Shown: piece after piece, positions 7,126-15,775 of the stretch
How positions within the stretch are numbered: the stretch's first letter is position 1
Layout: each line of letters begins with the position of its first letter
Origin: Ruminococcus sp.
Lineage (GTDB): Bacteria; Bacillota; Clostridia; Oscillospirales; Acutalibacteraceae
Assembly: GCA_017458845.1 (NCBI GenBank)
Contig: JAFSZY010000005.1
Coordinates: 1 to 64,000, forward strand
Direction of reading: 5' to 3'
Length of the DNA: 64,000 bases
Notes under the pieces: generated by a model
What the model was told of the DNA's origin: nothing
Databases searched by the model: none
What the model saw: only the letters and a program-made list of their open reading frames with translations
Translations under genes and position numbers: made by a program

Positions 7126-7377
7126 ATGTCAAGAGCAATTCCTATATCATATGAAAATGTTGAAAATTATACAGAATTGGGTATGAATATCGCGTACTTT
7201 CGCAAGAAGAAGGGCTTAACTCAGGAACAGCTCGCTGAAAAAGCGGGAATCAGCCGCTCGCATTTGAGTTCAATAGAAGCGCCTAATATTGTCAAGCCTA
7301 TGTCAATAGAGCTTTTATTTAAAATAGCACGCGTTCTTGATATACAACCGTATATGCTCCTTAAATTCCGCGAATAA
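7126..7377 (+). CDS. Small XRE-family regulator
   Basis: An 83-residue protein that is essentially one HTH domain: GMNIAYFRKKKGLTQEQLAEKAGISRSHLSSIEAP. It has no sensory domain, so it probably acts as a simple repressor. I prefer ATG 7126 because GGGTGA lies 4 bp upstream; ATG 7114 is in frame but has no ribosome binding site. It is divergent from the membrane protein/lipoprotein operon with a palindromic operator between them. Confidence 0.85.
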   Translation: MSRAIPISYENVENYTELGMNIAYFRKKKGLTQEQLAEKAGISRSHLSSIEAPNIVKPMSIELLFKIARVLDIQPYMLLKFRE

Positions 7378-7463
7378 AATAACCGTGTAATTATAATACA
7401 CGGTTTAAAAGATTTTTGGGTATGCAAGCTGCATACCCGTTTTGTTTTTTTTATTATATATAA

Positions 7464-8543
7464 TTAACCCAGTTTAACAATCAAAACAAAAAGGACAACA
7501 CCCAAAAGCAGTGAGGAATACCCGATTATTCTGAAAATCATTCTTCCTGTCTGCGGTTTGCCTTTAACTATAAACCTAGACAATCCGCCTACATCTCCCA
7601 GTGTGAAATACGGAAGAGCGGACAGTAAAAAGAGAAAATCTATTCCTGTTAAAAAATGTTTTACCGGGAAACTGATTCTTCCCCAAAGGCTCACGGTATA
7701 GTTTATATAGGCAAACGCAAAAACAAAATAAGCAATCATAAGAACAACAGTTAGAAACTTTAAAAAGAATCCTTTGCCCCTGAACCCTGGGAGCCTGCTG
7801 TAATTAATATATTTTTTTGCAATTTTATTTCTTTTATAGAATTTTAAGCCGAGCGTTTCCTGCTTCAATTCTTCTACGGAGCGATATCGGTTTTCGCTGT
7901 CCATTTCCACGCACTTCTGAATAATAGGCGTAAGGTTGCCGAAATAAAGCTTTTCGTTTGGCAGCTTACCTGTCAGAAGATAGTTCATCAACACACCGCA
8001 GGAATAAATATCGGCGCGCTCGTCAGTCTGTGTAAATCCGAATTGTTCGGGAGCGGCAAAACCCGGTGTACCAAGCACCTGCGTGTCGGTGTTCTGACCG
8101 TTCTTGATTGTTCGCACAATGTCGTAATCTATTATCTTTACACTATTGTTCGGGGTGAGCATAATGTTTGAGGGCGTTATGTCGCGGTGAACTATTCCGC
8201 ATTGGTGCAGACTTGCCAGTCCGTCACAAAGCTGAGCCGTAATGTTTCTAACTTCAATCTCCGAAAACAGGCGGTTTGTCTCGACCGCGTGTTCAAGCGT
8301 TACACCTTCGATATACTCGCAAATACTCACGCATTTTTCATCGCTGATTACCGTGTCATAAACACGCATAAGGTTAGGGTTATCAAGCTTTGAAATCTTG
8401 CTGAAAACCTCAAAGTTATCCTTGTCGCAAACGCACTTAACCATAAGTCTGCCATCCATGTTATTGCGGATTAACACCGCTCTTCTACCGAGCGGCTTAA
8501 TCTCCGTGTATTGCCACAGGTTTAATCTGCTGTCAATATCCAT
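7464..8543 (-). CDS. Membrane-anchored eukaryotic-type Ser/Thr protein kinase
   Basis: 359 residues. The kinase domain (about 10-235) has Lys36 in MVKCV, the catalytic loop HRDITPSN (Asp121, Asn126), a metal-binding Asp in an unusual IIDYD in place of DFG, and AAPEQ as the APE motif. The glycine-rich loop is degenerate (KPLGRRAVL). Three hydrophobic segments follow (about 258-358), with no PASTA repeats, so this is not the PrkC/Stk1 type. Catalysis looks possible, but the Asp-Tyr-Asp motif is unusual. It is divergent from a small gene at 8614, a possible partner. Confidence 0.85.
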   Translation of the reverse strand: MDIDSRLNLWQYTEIKPLGRRAVLIRNNMDGRLMVKCVCDKDNFEVFSKISKLDNPNLMRVYDTVISDEKCVSICEYIEGVTLEHAVETNRLFSEIEVRNITAQLCDGLASLHQCGIVHRDITPSNIMLTPNNSVKIIDYDIVRTIKNGQNTDTQVLGTPGFAAPEQFGFTQTDERADIYSCGVLMNYLLTGKLPNEKLYFGNLTPIIQKCVEMDSENRYRSVEELKQETLGLKFYKRNKIAKKYINYSRLPGFRGKGFFLKFLTVVLMIAYFVFAFAYINYTVSLWGRISFPVKHFLTGIDFLFLLSALPYFTLGDVGGLSRFIVKGKPQTGRMIFRIIGYSSLLLGVVLFVLIVKLG

Positions 8544-8613
8544 TCAAACCTCTTGAAAAATCAATCAAAATAATTTATCATTAATTTTAGCACATCCGAA
8601 AGGAAAGCACAAT

Positions 8614-9036
8614 ATGAAAAAAACAACCGACAATCTTTGGAAAGAAATGATGAACACCGATAATGTTGACGAGTACCTCGAAAACAACCCCGATGACGTT
8701 TTCTTTAACGGGCTTGAGGAGTTTTTTGAGTACCAGCTCAAAACGAAAAAGCTTAAGTCGGGCAAGGTTTATGAAGCCGCCATGATTGAGAGGCACTTTG
8801 GCCATCAGATTATTACAGGAACACGAGGAGCCACGCGCGACAAGATTATCCAGCTTTGTTTCGGGTTAACGCTCAACCTCAGAGAAGCTCAACAGTTTAT
8901 CAAAATAAGCGGCAACCGAGAGCTGTATCCTCGTGACCCGCGTGACGCTGTAATTATCTTTGCTATAAAGGACGGCAAAAGCCTTATGGACGTCAATATT
9001 GAACTTCAGGAACGCGGTCTAAGCGTTTTCGAATAA
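8614..9036 (+). CDS. Small soluble protein beside the kinase, function unknown
   Basis: 140 residues, mostly helical. The middle (YEAAMIERHFGHQIITGTRGATRDKIIQLCFGLTLNLREAQQFIKISG) resembles an XRE-like helical bundle in which one helix ends at GL-LNLREA. GAAAGGAAAG precedes the ATG at 8614. It is transcribed divergently from the Ser/Thr kinase 70 bp away, so it is a candidate substrate or effector. I do not recognise a named family. Confidence 0.55.
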   Translation: MKKTTDNLWKEMMNTDNVDEYLENNPDDVFFNGLEEFFEYQLKTKKLKSGKVYEAAMIERHFGHQIITGTRGATRDKIIQLCFGLTLNLREAQQFIKISGNRELYPRDPRDAVIIFAIKDGKSLMDVNIELQERGLSVFE

Positions 9037-9039
9037 GAA

Positions 9040-9063
9040 ACAGGCAGTAATCATACTGCCTGT
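9040..9063. terminator. Bidirectional terminator
   Basis: ACAGGCAGTA, ATCA, TACTGCCTGT, then CTTTTTA. It serves the plus-strand gene ending at 9036 and overlaps the last codons of the convergent aroK. Confidence 0.7.
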
Positions 9064-9557
9064 CTTTTTATGTTGTCTATCACATTATCCACCGTCTGTT
9101 CAAGGTCGTCGCCGTCTCGGTAGTTCACGACTATGTCGGCGTACTTGTTGTAATACGGCTCGCGCTCGGTGAGAATCGCTTCAAGTCCCTCACCGTCCTT
9201 CATGGCGATTCCTCTGTCCTTGTAATTACCGAGTCGCCTTTTCAGTTCATTCAGCGGAACATTGATATAAATAACTGTACCTATCTCTTTGAGGTGCCGC
9301 ATAGCGCTTTCTGCCATAACCATAGAGCCGCCCGTGGCGATTACAACACGGTCGCAGACAATCTCGGAGCCAATCTCGCTTTCGGTGTCAAGAAAGTAGT
9401 CGAGCCCCTTGTTGTCGATTATGCCCTGAAGCGTGCTTTTTTCTTTTTGAGAAATAAAAGAGTCGGTATCAAGGTAGCCGTAGCCCAGCCTGCGCGCGAG
9501 TATAACGCCGAGCGTGCTCTTGCCGCTGCCGGGCATACCAATAAGGATGATATTCAT
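9051..9557 (-). CDS. aroK: Shikimate kinase
   Basis: A 168-residue P-loop enzyme that phosphorylates shikimate in the chorismate pathway. Visible motifs are the Walker A GMPGSGKST (residues 8-16), DTD in GYLDTDSFI (substrate binding), VVIATGGSMV (the GGG-like substrate loop) and a lid region RLGNYKDRGIA. Length is normal for the family. It is a single gene; no other aro genes are in the window. Confidence 0.95.
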   Translation of the reverse strand: MNIILIGMPGSGKSTLGVILARRLGYGYLDTDSFISQKEKSTLQGIIDNKGLDYFLDTESEIGSEIVCDRVVIATGGSMVMAESAMRHLKEIGTVIYINVPLNELKRRLGNYKDRGIAMKDGEGLEAILTEREPYYNKYADIVVNYRDGDDLEQTVDNVIDNIKRQAV

Positions 9558-9616
9558 AACCGAGTCCTTTCTACTTATCTTCAGCTTATGGAAAAGTTTT
9601 TTGAAATACTTTTCAG

Positions 9617-9646
9617 TGATTAGTGGTCAGTAGTCAGTGGTCAGTT
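9617..9646. repeat. GTCAGT-type short tandem repeat
   Basis: Imperfect tandem units of AGTGGTCAGT/AGTAGTCAGT. Related stretches occur at 15746-15775 and 26849-26880, all in intergenic gaps. Confidence 0.55.
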
Positions 9647-9695
9647 GTTGGCGGGCTCTGCCCGCACCCATTTATATTTTTTGCTTATCTTACAA

Positions 9696-11135
9696 CTAAA
9701 TAACTCTAATCTGCAATGTATCCGTGCCGTAGGACGGTTCAATCTTGTTGGAGCTTACCACTACAACGATATCGCCCTTCTTAACGATACCTGTTTCCAG
9801 AGCTTTGTCCATAGCCTGCTTTGTAATCTCGTCGGTCGAGGCAAGGTTCTCGCCCAATACGGCTGTAACGCCGCTGCTCAGGCACAGCTTGTGCTGAACA
9901 AGGGTCGAGGTAACAACCGCGATAATCGGACAATCGGGGCGGAAATGAGCCATAGCTCTCGCCACCTTACCCGTAGCGGACTCAACGATAATCGCCTTCG
10001 CGTCAACCGCCATAGCAACGTTGCGCGCCGAGGAGCAAATGCTCTTTCTGAAGCTGTTCTCGTCGTCAAACTCGTCGATGTATTTCTGTAAAATCCAGTC
10101 CTCGTGATTGCTCTCAGCCTCTTTACAGATGTCAGCCAAAGCCATAACGCTCTCGACGGGATATTTACCCGCGGCAGACTCGCCCGACAACATAACCGCC
10201 GAAGTACCGTCATATACCGCGTTCGCGACGTCGCTGATTTCAGCTCGCGTGGGCAGCGGGTTGGTGGTCATACTTTCGAGCATCTGGGTTGCTGTGATAA
10301 CATACTTACCTTTTGCTACTGTCTTGCGAATTATTGTCTTTTGGATTTCGGGCAGTTTAATGAACGGAATCTCAACGCCCATATCGCCGCGCGCTACCAT
10401 AATTCCGTTGGAGGCTTCTATAATGCGATCAATGTCGTCATAGCCGCTCTGGTTCTCAATCTTGGAAACAATATCAACGCCCTCGTAACCGATACTGTCG
10501 ATATAGTCGCGCAGGGTATTTACGTCATCAACAGAACGCACAAAGCTCGCCGCTACAATCTCAGCGCCCTGATGGAGTCCGAACTCGATATCAGACCTGT
10601 CCTTGGCACTCACGAAGGGCATTGTTATATGATAGTTGGGGATATTGATACTCTTGCGGTTCGTAAGCTTGCCGCCCTTTTCAACCTCGCAGATAATTGC
10701 GTCTTTTGTGACCTTGATAACCGCAATAACAATCTTACCGTCGTCCAAAAGTATCTTTCTGCCGATTGCCTTTTCTCTTTCGCCGAGGAAGATGTCAACC
10801 AGCTTAGGATAGCTTATGCCTATACCCTCGTCGGTACCTGTCCTCTCGCTGTCACGGAAAAGCTTAAACTCCGCGCCCTCGGCGAGAGCAGCGTAACCGT
10901 TCTCAAAAACGCCTATGCGAACCTCTGGACCTTTAGTATCAAGCAGAATCGCGACGTTCTTTCCGCTCTCCCTGATTACTTCTTTGAGCCTGTCAAGACG
11001 CACTTTCTGTTCCTCGTGGGTACCGTGCGACATATTAATTCGCGCGACGTTCATACCCGCGTTAATCATCTTCAAAAGTGTTTCTTTATTATCGCAGGCG
11101 GGACCTAAAGTACAGATAATCTTTGTTTTCCTCAT
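9696..11135 (-). CDS. pyk: Pyruvate kinase
   Basis: 479 residues; converts phosphoenolpyruvate and ADP to pyruvate and ATP, the last step of glycolysis. It starts MRKTKIICTLGPA. NMSHGTHEE, KGPEVR, SKIENQSG (catalytic Lys region), MVARGDMGVEIP and TRAEISDVANAVYDG match the family signature. A C-terminal alpha/beta domain completes the fold. The extra PEP-utiliser domain of Bacillus enzymes is absent. GGGGGTGCAATT precedes the ATG. Confidence 0.98.
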   Translation of the reverse strand: MRKTKIICTLGPACDNKETLLKMINAGMNVARINMSHGTHEEQKVRLDRLKEVIRESGKNVAILLDTKGPEVRIGVFENGYAALAEGAEFKLFRDSERTGTDEGIGISYPKLVDIFLGEREKAIGRKILLDDGKIVIAVIKVTKDAIICEVEKGGKLTNRKSINIPNYHITMPFVSAKDRSDIEFGLHQGAEIVAASFVRSVDDVNTLRDYIDSIGYEGVDIVSKIENQSGYDDIDRIIEASNGIMVARGDMGVEIPFIKLPEIQKTIIRKTVAKGKYVITATQMLESMTTNPLPTRAEISDVANAVYDGTSAVMLSGESAAGKYPVESVMALADICKEAESNHEDWILQKYIDEFDDENSFRKSICSSARNVAMAVDAKAIIVESATGKVARAMAHFRPDCPIIAVVTSTLVQHKLCLSSGVTAVLGENLASTDEITKQAMDKALETGIVKKGDIVVVVSSNKIEPSYGTDTLQIRVI

Positions 11136-11167
11136 AATTGCACCCCCAAAAGTGAATTTATGGTTAT

Positions 11168-11196
11168 ATTATAATATGAAGCGCCGAGCTTTTCAA
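11168..11196 (-). promoter_or_regulatory. Promoter of pyk
   Basis: Minus strand TTGAAA (11191-11196), 17 bp, TATAAT (11168-11173). Confidence 0.75.
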
Positions 11197-11236
11197 TGGA
11201 TTTTATATATTTTTATAAAAAGTTTGGGCAATTCGC

Positions 11237-11690
11237 GCAGCGAATAGTCAAAGGCTTCCCCCCCCATGGGGAAATTCCCCTTTTAGGAAAATGTCACGAA
11301 TTGACAAAAGGGAGACTCCCTTACTAAGGGAGATGTCGCAAATGCGACAGAGGGTTTGCCGTCTCCGGCTTAGGAAGCCGCCTCCCGCTAGGGAAAAGTT
11401 GCGGAGCGCAGCGAAGTCGATAGGGGGATTTAAACTGTTTATCCCCCTTTTGTCCGCAAGCGGACATTTTCCCCTAAGGGGACAACCTCACAAGCTCGGA
11501 ACGATAGAATATCAGCATAGTATAAGAACAAGGTGGCGGCTGCGCCGCATTTATACAATCCTCAGTCACGGCAAGCCGTGACAGCTCCTTTAGCCAAAGG
11601 AACCTTTTTTCTTCACGGTATAAAGAGAAAAGGGCGACCGAAAATCGGTCGCCGTAAATTGCGAATTGATTATCGCGCATTGCGAATTGC
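11237..11690. repeat. Composite intergenic repeat region rich in hairpins
   Basis: A 450-bp gap without genes, built of repeat units. The unit at 11311-11366 recurs at 13558-13613 with one mismatch. Internal stem-loops include GACTCCCTT/AAGGGAG, GTCGCA/TGCGAC, GTCCGC/GCGGAC and CGGCAAGCCG-type palindromes. A final hairpin GGGCGACCGAAAATCGGTCGCC (11631-11652, written here as two arms around AAA) may terminate mscL. The look is that of MITE-like intergenic repeats. Confidence 0.65.
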
Positions 11691-11694
11691 GAAA

Positions 11695-12126
11695 TTATTT
11701 CTCCTCGTCAAGCTGAGATGTGCAGTGGGGACAGCGAGTAGCGTCGATAGCGATTTCGCTCTTACAGAAGGGACACTCCTTAGTTGTAGCTTCCTCTTCT
11801 TCCTCTTCCTTCTTCTTGCCGATAGCCATAGCCTTATTGACAGCCTTAATCATAAGGAAGATGATAAACGCCATAATGATGAAATTAATTACCGCGGAAA
11901 TAAACGCGCCAAACTCAATCGGACCAACGTTGAGAACCTTTGTCATCTCGTCAATGCTCTTGCCGAAGATTGAGCCGATAATGAGCTGAATCAGCGGTGT
12001 GATAATCTTGTCGCAAAGGGCGGTGACGATTGCGCCGAACGCCGCGCCGATGATTACCGCAACAGCGAGGTCCATAACATTACCGCGCATTATGAACTCT
12101 TTAAACTCTCCAAAAAATTTCTTCAT
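11695..12126 (-). CDS. mscL: Large-conductance mechanosensitive channel with C-terminal zinc ribbon
   Basis: 143 residues. The N-terminal MKKFFGEFKEFIMRGNVMDLAVAVIIGAA and the two membrane helices (about 18-45 and 72-96) are those of MscL, the emergency release valve under hypo-osmotic shock. In place of the usual short helical tail there is a charged linker (KKKEEEEEEAT) and a zinc ribbon, CPFCKSE...ATRCPHC. MscL with an appended ribbon is known in Clostridia; the ribbon may stabilise or tether the cytoplasmic bundle. GGAGGTACAAA precedes the ATG. Confidence 0.95.
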   Translation of the reverse strand: MKKFFGEFKEFIMRGNVMDLAVAVIIGAAFGAIVTALCDKIITPLIQLIIGSIFGKSIDEMTKVLNVGPIEFGAFISAVINFIIMAFIIFLMIKAVNKAMAIGKKKEEEEEEATTKECPFCKSEIAIDATRCPHCTSQLDEEK

Positions 12127-12150
12127 TTTGTACCTCCTTAAATTGTACCT

Positions 12151-13386
12151 TTATTTTAAAATAGCCTTGTGGTAGACTTTTTTACCCTTTTTAATGACAA
12201 CATATCCGTTTTCAGCGAACATTTCCCTAGTCACCTGAGTGAACGGGTCGCTGACCTTTTCGCCGTCGAGCGATACGCCGCCCTGCTGGATGAGGGTTCT
12301 GCCCTCTTTGCGCGAGCCGATAAGTCCGCACTTCTGGAGCAAATCGAGAGCCGTAAAGTTGTCGCCGAAATCCTCGTCACAAAGCTCGGTGGTAGGCATA
12401 TTGTCGGTGTTGGCTCCGCTGCCGAAGAGCGCTCTCGCGGCTTCCTGAGCTTTTGCGGCTTCCTGTTCGCCGTGCACGAGCTTGGTGAGCTCGAATGCTA
12501 AGATTTCCTTAGCCTTGTTGAGCTGAGCGCCTTCCCAGCTGTCCATCTTGTCGATTTCCTCAAGCGGGAGGAATGTCAGCATACGGATGCATTTTAATAC
12601 GTCAGCGTCACCCACGTTGCGCCAATACTGATAGAACTCATAAGGGCTGGTCTTTTCGGGGTCAAGCCATACCGCGCCGCTCTGGGTTTTGCCCATCTTC
12701 TTGCCCTCGGAATTTAAGAGCAGAGTGATGGTCATAGCGTAGGCGTCCTTGCCGAGCTTGCGGCGGATAAGCTCCGTGCCGCCGAGCATATTGCTCCACT
12801 GGTCGTCGCCGCCGAACTGCATATTACATCCGTAATCCTGAAAGAGCTTGTAGAAATCGTAGCTCTGCATAATCATATAGTTGAACTCAAGGAAGCTGAG
12901 CCCCTTTTCCATACGCTGTTTGTAGCACTCGGCTGTCAGCATACGGTTAACGCTGAAGCACGTGCCGACTTCCCTGAGCACCTCAACATAGTTGAGGTCA
13001 AGAAGCCAGTCAGCGTTGTTTACCATAAGCGCTTTACCGTCGGAAAAATCAATAAACTTTGACATCTGCTCCTTAAAGCGGTTACAGTTGTATTCGATAT
13101 CTTCCTTTGTAAGCATTTTACGCATATCGGTACGACCTGACGGGTCGCCAATCATACCTGTGCCGCCGCCGACTAAGGCAATCGGCTTATTGCCCGCCAT
13201 CTGTAAGCGCTTCATAAGACAAAGCGCCATAAAGTGACCTACGTGCAGGCTGTCCGCAGTAGGGTCAAATCCAATATAAAATACTGCCTTTCCGTTGTTG
13301 ACAAGCTCGCGGATTTCTTCCTCGTCGGTAACCTGAGCGATTAAACCGCGCGCCTGTAATTCTTCATATACTCCTATCGGTCTCAC
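12151..13386 (-). CDS. tyrS: Tyrosyl-tRNA synthetase
   Basis: 411 residues, class I synthetase charging tRNA-Tyr. HVGHF is the HIGH motif, [13 protein letters not shown] the substrate pocket and KMGKT the KMSKS loop. The C-terminal S4-like RNA-binding domain has [17 protein letters not shown]. The start is GTG at 13386; no better ATG is in frame. No T-box leader is seen: only 23 bp separate the promoter -10 from the start. Confidence 0.97.
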   Translation of the reverse strand: MRPIGVYEELQARGLIAQVTDEEEIRELVNNGKAVFYIGFDPTADSLHVGHFMALCLMKRLQMAGNKPIALVGGGTGMIGDPSGRTDMRKMLTKEDIEYNCNRFKEQMSKFIDFSDGKALMVNNADWLLDLNYVEVLREVGTCFSVNRMLTAECYKQRMEKGLSFLEFNYMIMQSYDFYKLFQDYGCNMQFGGDDQWSNMLGGTELIRRKLGKDAYAMTITLLLNSEGKKMGKTQSGAVWLDPEKTSPYEFYQYWRNVGDADVLKCIRMLTFLPLEEIDKMDSWEGAQLNKAKEILAFELTKLVHGEQEAAKAQEAARALFGSGANTDNMPTTELCDEDFGDNFTALDLLQKCGLIGSRKEGRTLIQQGGVSLDGEKVSDPFTQVTREMFAENGYVVIKKGKKVYHKAILK

Positions 13387-13408
13387 CTCTTAAATAATTC
13401 TACAAAAT

Positions 13409-13437
13409 ATTTTACTAAATGTGACAATATAAGTCAA
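13409..13437 (-). promoter_or_regulatory. Promoter of tyrS
   Basis: Minus strand TTGACT (13432-13437), 17 bp, TAAAAT (13409-13414), giving a very short leader. Confidence 0.75.
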
Positions 13438-13445
13438 GTGTTTTG

Positions 13446-13728
13446 TTAGCCCTCCCTTGGGAAATTCCCCTGATAGGGGAAATGTCGGCAACGCCGACAA
13501 AAGGGTTGCCGTCTCCCGCTAGGGAAAGGGTGGCACGCCGTTAGGCGTGACGGGAGAGGAGACTCCCTTACTAAGGGAGATGTCGCGAATGCGACAGAGG
13601 GTTTGCCGTCTCCCGCTAGGGAACCACTTGTATACAAGATTACATTCTAACGTGAGATATAGCGAGCATTTAATAAAATGGACCCTCTTCAGTCTCGCTA
13701 CGCTCGACAGCTTCCCCCAAAGGAAGCC
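13446..13728. repeat. Composite intergenic repeat region
   Basis: Gene-free. It holds three related units: 13460-13525, 13558-13613 (copy of 11311-11366) and 13677-13728, which matches 39197-39250 (GGACCCTCTTCAG...GACAGCTTCCCCCAA). GTCGGC/GCCGAC, GGCACGCC/GGCGTGAC and GTCGCG/CGCGAC stems make it highly structured. Confidence 0.65.
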
Positions 13729-15585
13729 TTATCTTTTTCTGTTTTTCCTCGAATACTTATTATTTTTCTTCTTTTTGGGTTTTACGGCAAATCCCTTCGG
13801 CGCGGTGATAAGACAATTATTTCCGTTGCCGACCAGGTCGAGCCTGCCCGCGATTTTCAGAGCTTTTAGTACCTTGTCCCTGTTTTTGGGGATAAAGTAC
13901 TGCATCAAAGCGCGCTGCATAGCCTTTTCTTCGGAGGATTTAGGCACATAGATTTCCTCCATAGTATAGGGATTCAGCCCAGTGTAGAACATTGCGGTTG
14001 AAATTGTGCCCGGGGTGGGATAAAAGTCCTGAACCTGCTCGGGGTGTATCTTCTCGCGCTTTAGAAACACCGCAAGCTCCACAGCGTTTTTGAGCGTACA
14101 CCCGGGGTGCGAGCTCATAAGGTACGGCACAATGTACTGGTCTTTGCCCGCCTGTCTTGTTGCCTTATAGAACATATCCGAAAACTTTTTATACGCTTCA
14201 ATGTGCGGCTTGCCCATACTGTCGAGCACCGCCTGCGAGCAGTGCTCGGGAGCCACTCTGAGCTGACCGCTGACGTGATACCTGACAAGCTCGTCGAGGA
14301 ACTCGTCGGATTTATCCCGCAAAAAATAATCATAGCGGATACCGCTACGGACAAACACTCTTTTTATGCCTTTTATCTTTCGCAGTTTTCTTAGAAGATT
14401 TATGTAGTCCGTATGGTCGGCGTTCAGGTTAGCGCACGGCTTTGGAGCCAAGCACTTTTTGTTCTTACAAAGTCCGTGTTCACGCTGATATTCGCACGAC
14501 GGTATTCTGAAATTCGCCGTGGGACCGCCAACATCGCTGATGATACCCTTGAAATGAGGGTTATTTAAAAAGCTCTCAGCTTCTTTTACAACGCTCTCCT
14601 CGCTTCTGACCGTAACGACTCTCCCCTGATGGAAAGCCAGTGAGCAGAAGTTGCAAGCGCCGAAGCACCCGCGGTTGTGGGTTATCGAGAACTCCACCTC
14701 TTTAATCCCGGGCACGCCGCCAGCGCTCTCGTAGCATTCGGGATAATACCTTTCGTAGGGCAGAGAATACACCCAATCGAGCTGCTCGGTATTTAGCGGA
14801 GGCATTGGCGGGTTCTGCACAAGGATATAGCTCCCGTGGCGTTGAATAACCTTTCTGCCGCGCACGGCGTCGGCTTCCTCCAGCTCTTTTCTGGCGGCGA
14901 CAGCGTAGTCGCGCTTGCTCTCACAAACGCGCTCAAAGCTCGGTAAATCCACAGCGGACTGCGGAGTATAATTCTTTGTGGGAATTAAATAACATATTCC
15001 CTTTATATCATAAAGCTCCTCAACGCGCTTTCCCTCACTGAGTCTTTTGGCTATCTCTATTGTCTGAAGCTCGCCCATACCGTAGGAGAGTATATCCGCC
15101 TTGCTATCGACAAGCACGGACGGCATAACCCTATCCGCCCAATAATCATAGTGGGCGAATCTCCTCAGTGAAGCCTCCAGTCCGCCGATAATCACGGGGC
15201 AGTCGGGATACAGCCTTTTGACAATATTACTGTAAACCGTAACGGCCCTGTCGGGGCGTTTGCCCGACCTGCCGCCGGCGGTATAGGCGTCATCGCTGCG
15301 CTTGCGCTTGGCTACCGTATAATGCGCCACCATACTGTCGATGTTGCCCGCGGAAATAAAAAAGCCCAGACGCGGACGTCCGAACTGCGTAAAATCACGC
15401 TCGGACCTCCAATCGGGCTGTGAGAGCACGGCTACTCTGTAACCCTCGCTCTCCAGAACTCGGGTAATTATAGCCATACCGAAGGACGGATGGTCAACGT
15501 AGCTGTCTCCGCTTATATAGACAAAGTCAACGCTGTCCCATCCGCGATTATTAACTTCTTCAATTGTCATAGGCAAATATGACAT
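13729..15585 (-). CDS. YgiQ-family radical SAM protein
   Basis: 618 residues from ATG 15585. The N-terminal region (SVDFVYISGDSYVDHPSFGMAII) is the cobalamin-binding-like domain of the family. The radical SAM cluster motif is CFGACNFC (CxxxCxxC). A second Cys set CKNKKCLAPKPC follows, and the C-terminus is the lysine-rich KPKKKKNNKYSRKNRKR. The substrate of YgiQ proteins is not established. I prefer ATG 15585 over GTG 15609 because the sequence GACGAGGANAANATAAAAATG is shared with the der leader. Two tandem copies of that leader precede the gene. Confidence 0.9.
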   Translation of the reverse strand: MSYLPMTIEEVNNRGWDSVDFVYISGDSYVDHPSFGMAIITRVLESEGYRVAVLSQPDWRSERDFTQFGRPRLGFFISAGNIDSMVAHYTVAKRKRSDDAYTAGGRSGKRPDRAVTVYSNIVKRLYPDCPVIIGGLEASLRRFAHYDYWADRVMPSVLVDSKADILSYGMGELQTIEIAKRLSEGKRVEELYDIKGICYLIPTKNYTPQSAVDLPSFERVCESKRDYAVAARKELEEADAVRGRKVIQRHGSYILVQNPPMPPLNTEQLDWVYSLPYERYYPECYESAGGVPGIKEVEFSITHNRGCFGACNFCSLAFHQGRVVTVRSEESVVKEAESFLNNPHFKGIISDVGGPTANFRIPSCEYQREHGLCKNKKCLAPKPCANLNADHTDYINLLRKLRKIKGIKRVFVRSGIRYDYFLRDKSDEFLDELVRYHVSGQLRVAPEHCSQAVLDSMGKPHIEAYKKFSDMFYKATRQAGKDQYIVPYLMSSHPGCTLKNAVELAVFLKREKIHPEQVQDFYPTPGTISTAMFYTGLNPYTMEEIYVPKSSEEKAMQRALMQYFIPKNRDKVLKALKIAGRLDLVGNGNNCLITAPKGFAVKPKKKKNNKYSRKNRKR

Positions 15586-15587
15586 TT

Positions 15588-15664
15588 TTATGTTATCCTC
15601 GTCAAACACAAGCTGCTCCTATTTTGGAAATCATATCCCCCATAGCACAGCTTTCCTAACTGAC
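15588..15664 (-). promoter_or_regulatory. Shared leader element, copy A (before ygiQ)
   Basis: Minus strand, it reads AGTCAGTTAGGAAAGCTG, then TATGGGGGATATG, then GGAGCAGCTT and GACGAGGA just before the start codon. AAGCTG and CAGCTT can pair as an outer stem, with GGGA/TTCC inside. Related copies lie at 15676, 26360 and 28983. A 13-codon uORF beginning ATGGGGGAT is present. Confidence 0.55.
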
Positions 15665-15675
15665 TCTTTTTATTT

Positions 15676-15744
15676 TTGCTCGTCAGACGCAAGCTGCTCC
15701 TATTTTGGAAATCATATCCCCCATAGCACAGCCTTCCTAACTTG
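15676..15744 (-). promoter_or_regulatory. Shared leader element, copy B (tandem)
   Basis: Nearly identical to copy A over about 60 bp and in the same orientation, lying directly upstream of it and after the ftsK stop. Its GACGAGC is followed by A-rich spacer instead of a start codon. Confidence 0.55.
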
Positions 15745-15745
15745 C

Positions 15746-15775
15746 TTCACTAGCCACTAGCCACTAACCACTAAT
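15746..15775. repeat. ACTAGCCACTA short tandem repeat
   Basis: CACTAGCCACTAGCCACTAA-type units adjoining the end of ftsK; same class as 9617-9646 and 26849-26880, in reverse orientation. Confidence 0.55.

Noticed and set aside
10104-11108. A 334-codon plus-strand ORF inside the pyk region
   Set aside because: It is the antisense shadow of pyruvate kinase, which has complete family motifs, promoter and start signals.
11237-11690. Possible CRISPR array in the repeat-rich gap
   Set aside because: The units are not evenly spaced, differ in order and contain no unique spacers; they are mosaic hairpin repeats. No cas gene is in the window.
13387-13728. T-box riboswitch before tyrS
   Set aside because: The tyrS promoter lies only 23 bp before the start codon, and no T-box sequence or specifier loop is seen upstream.
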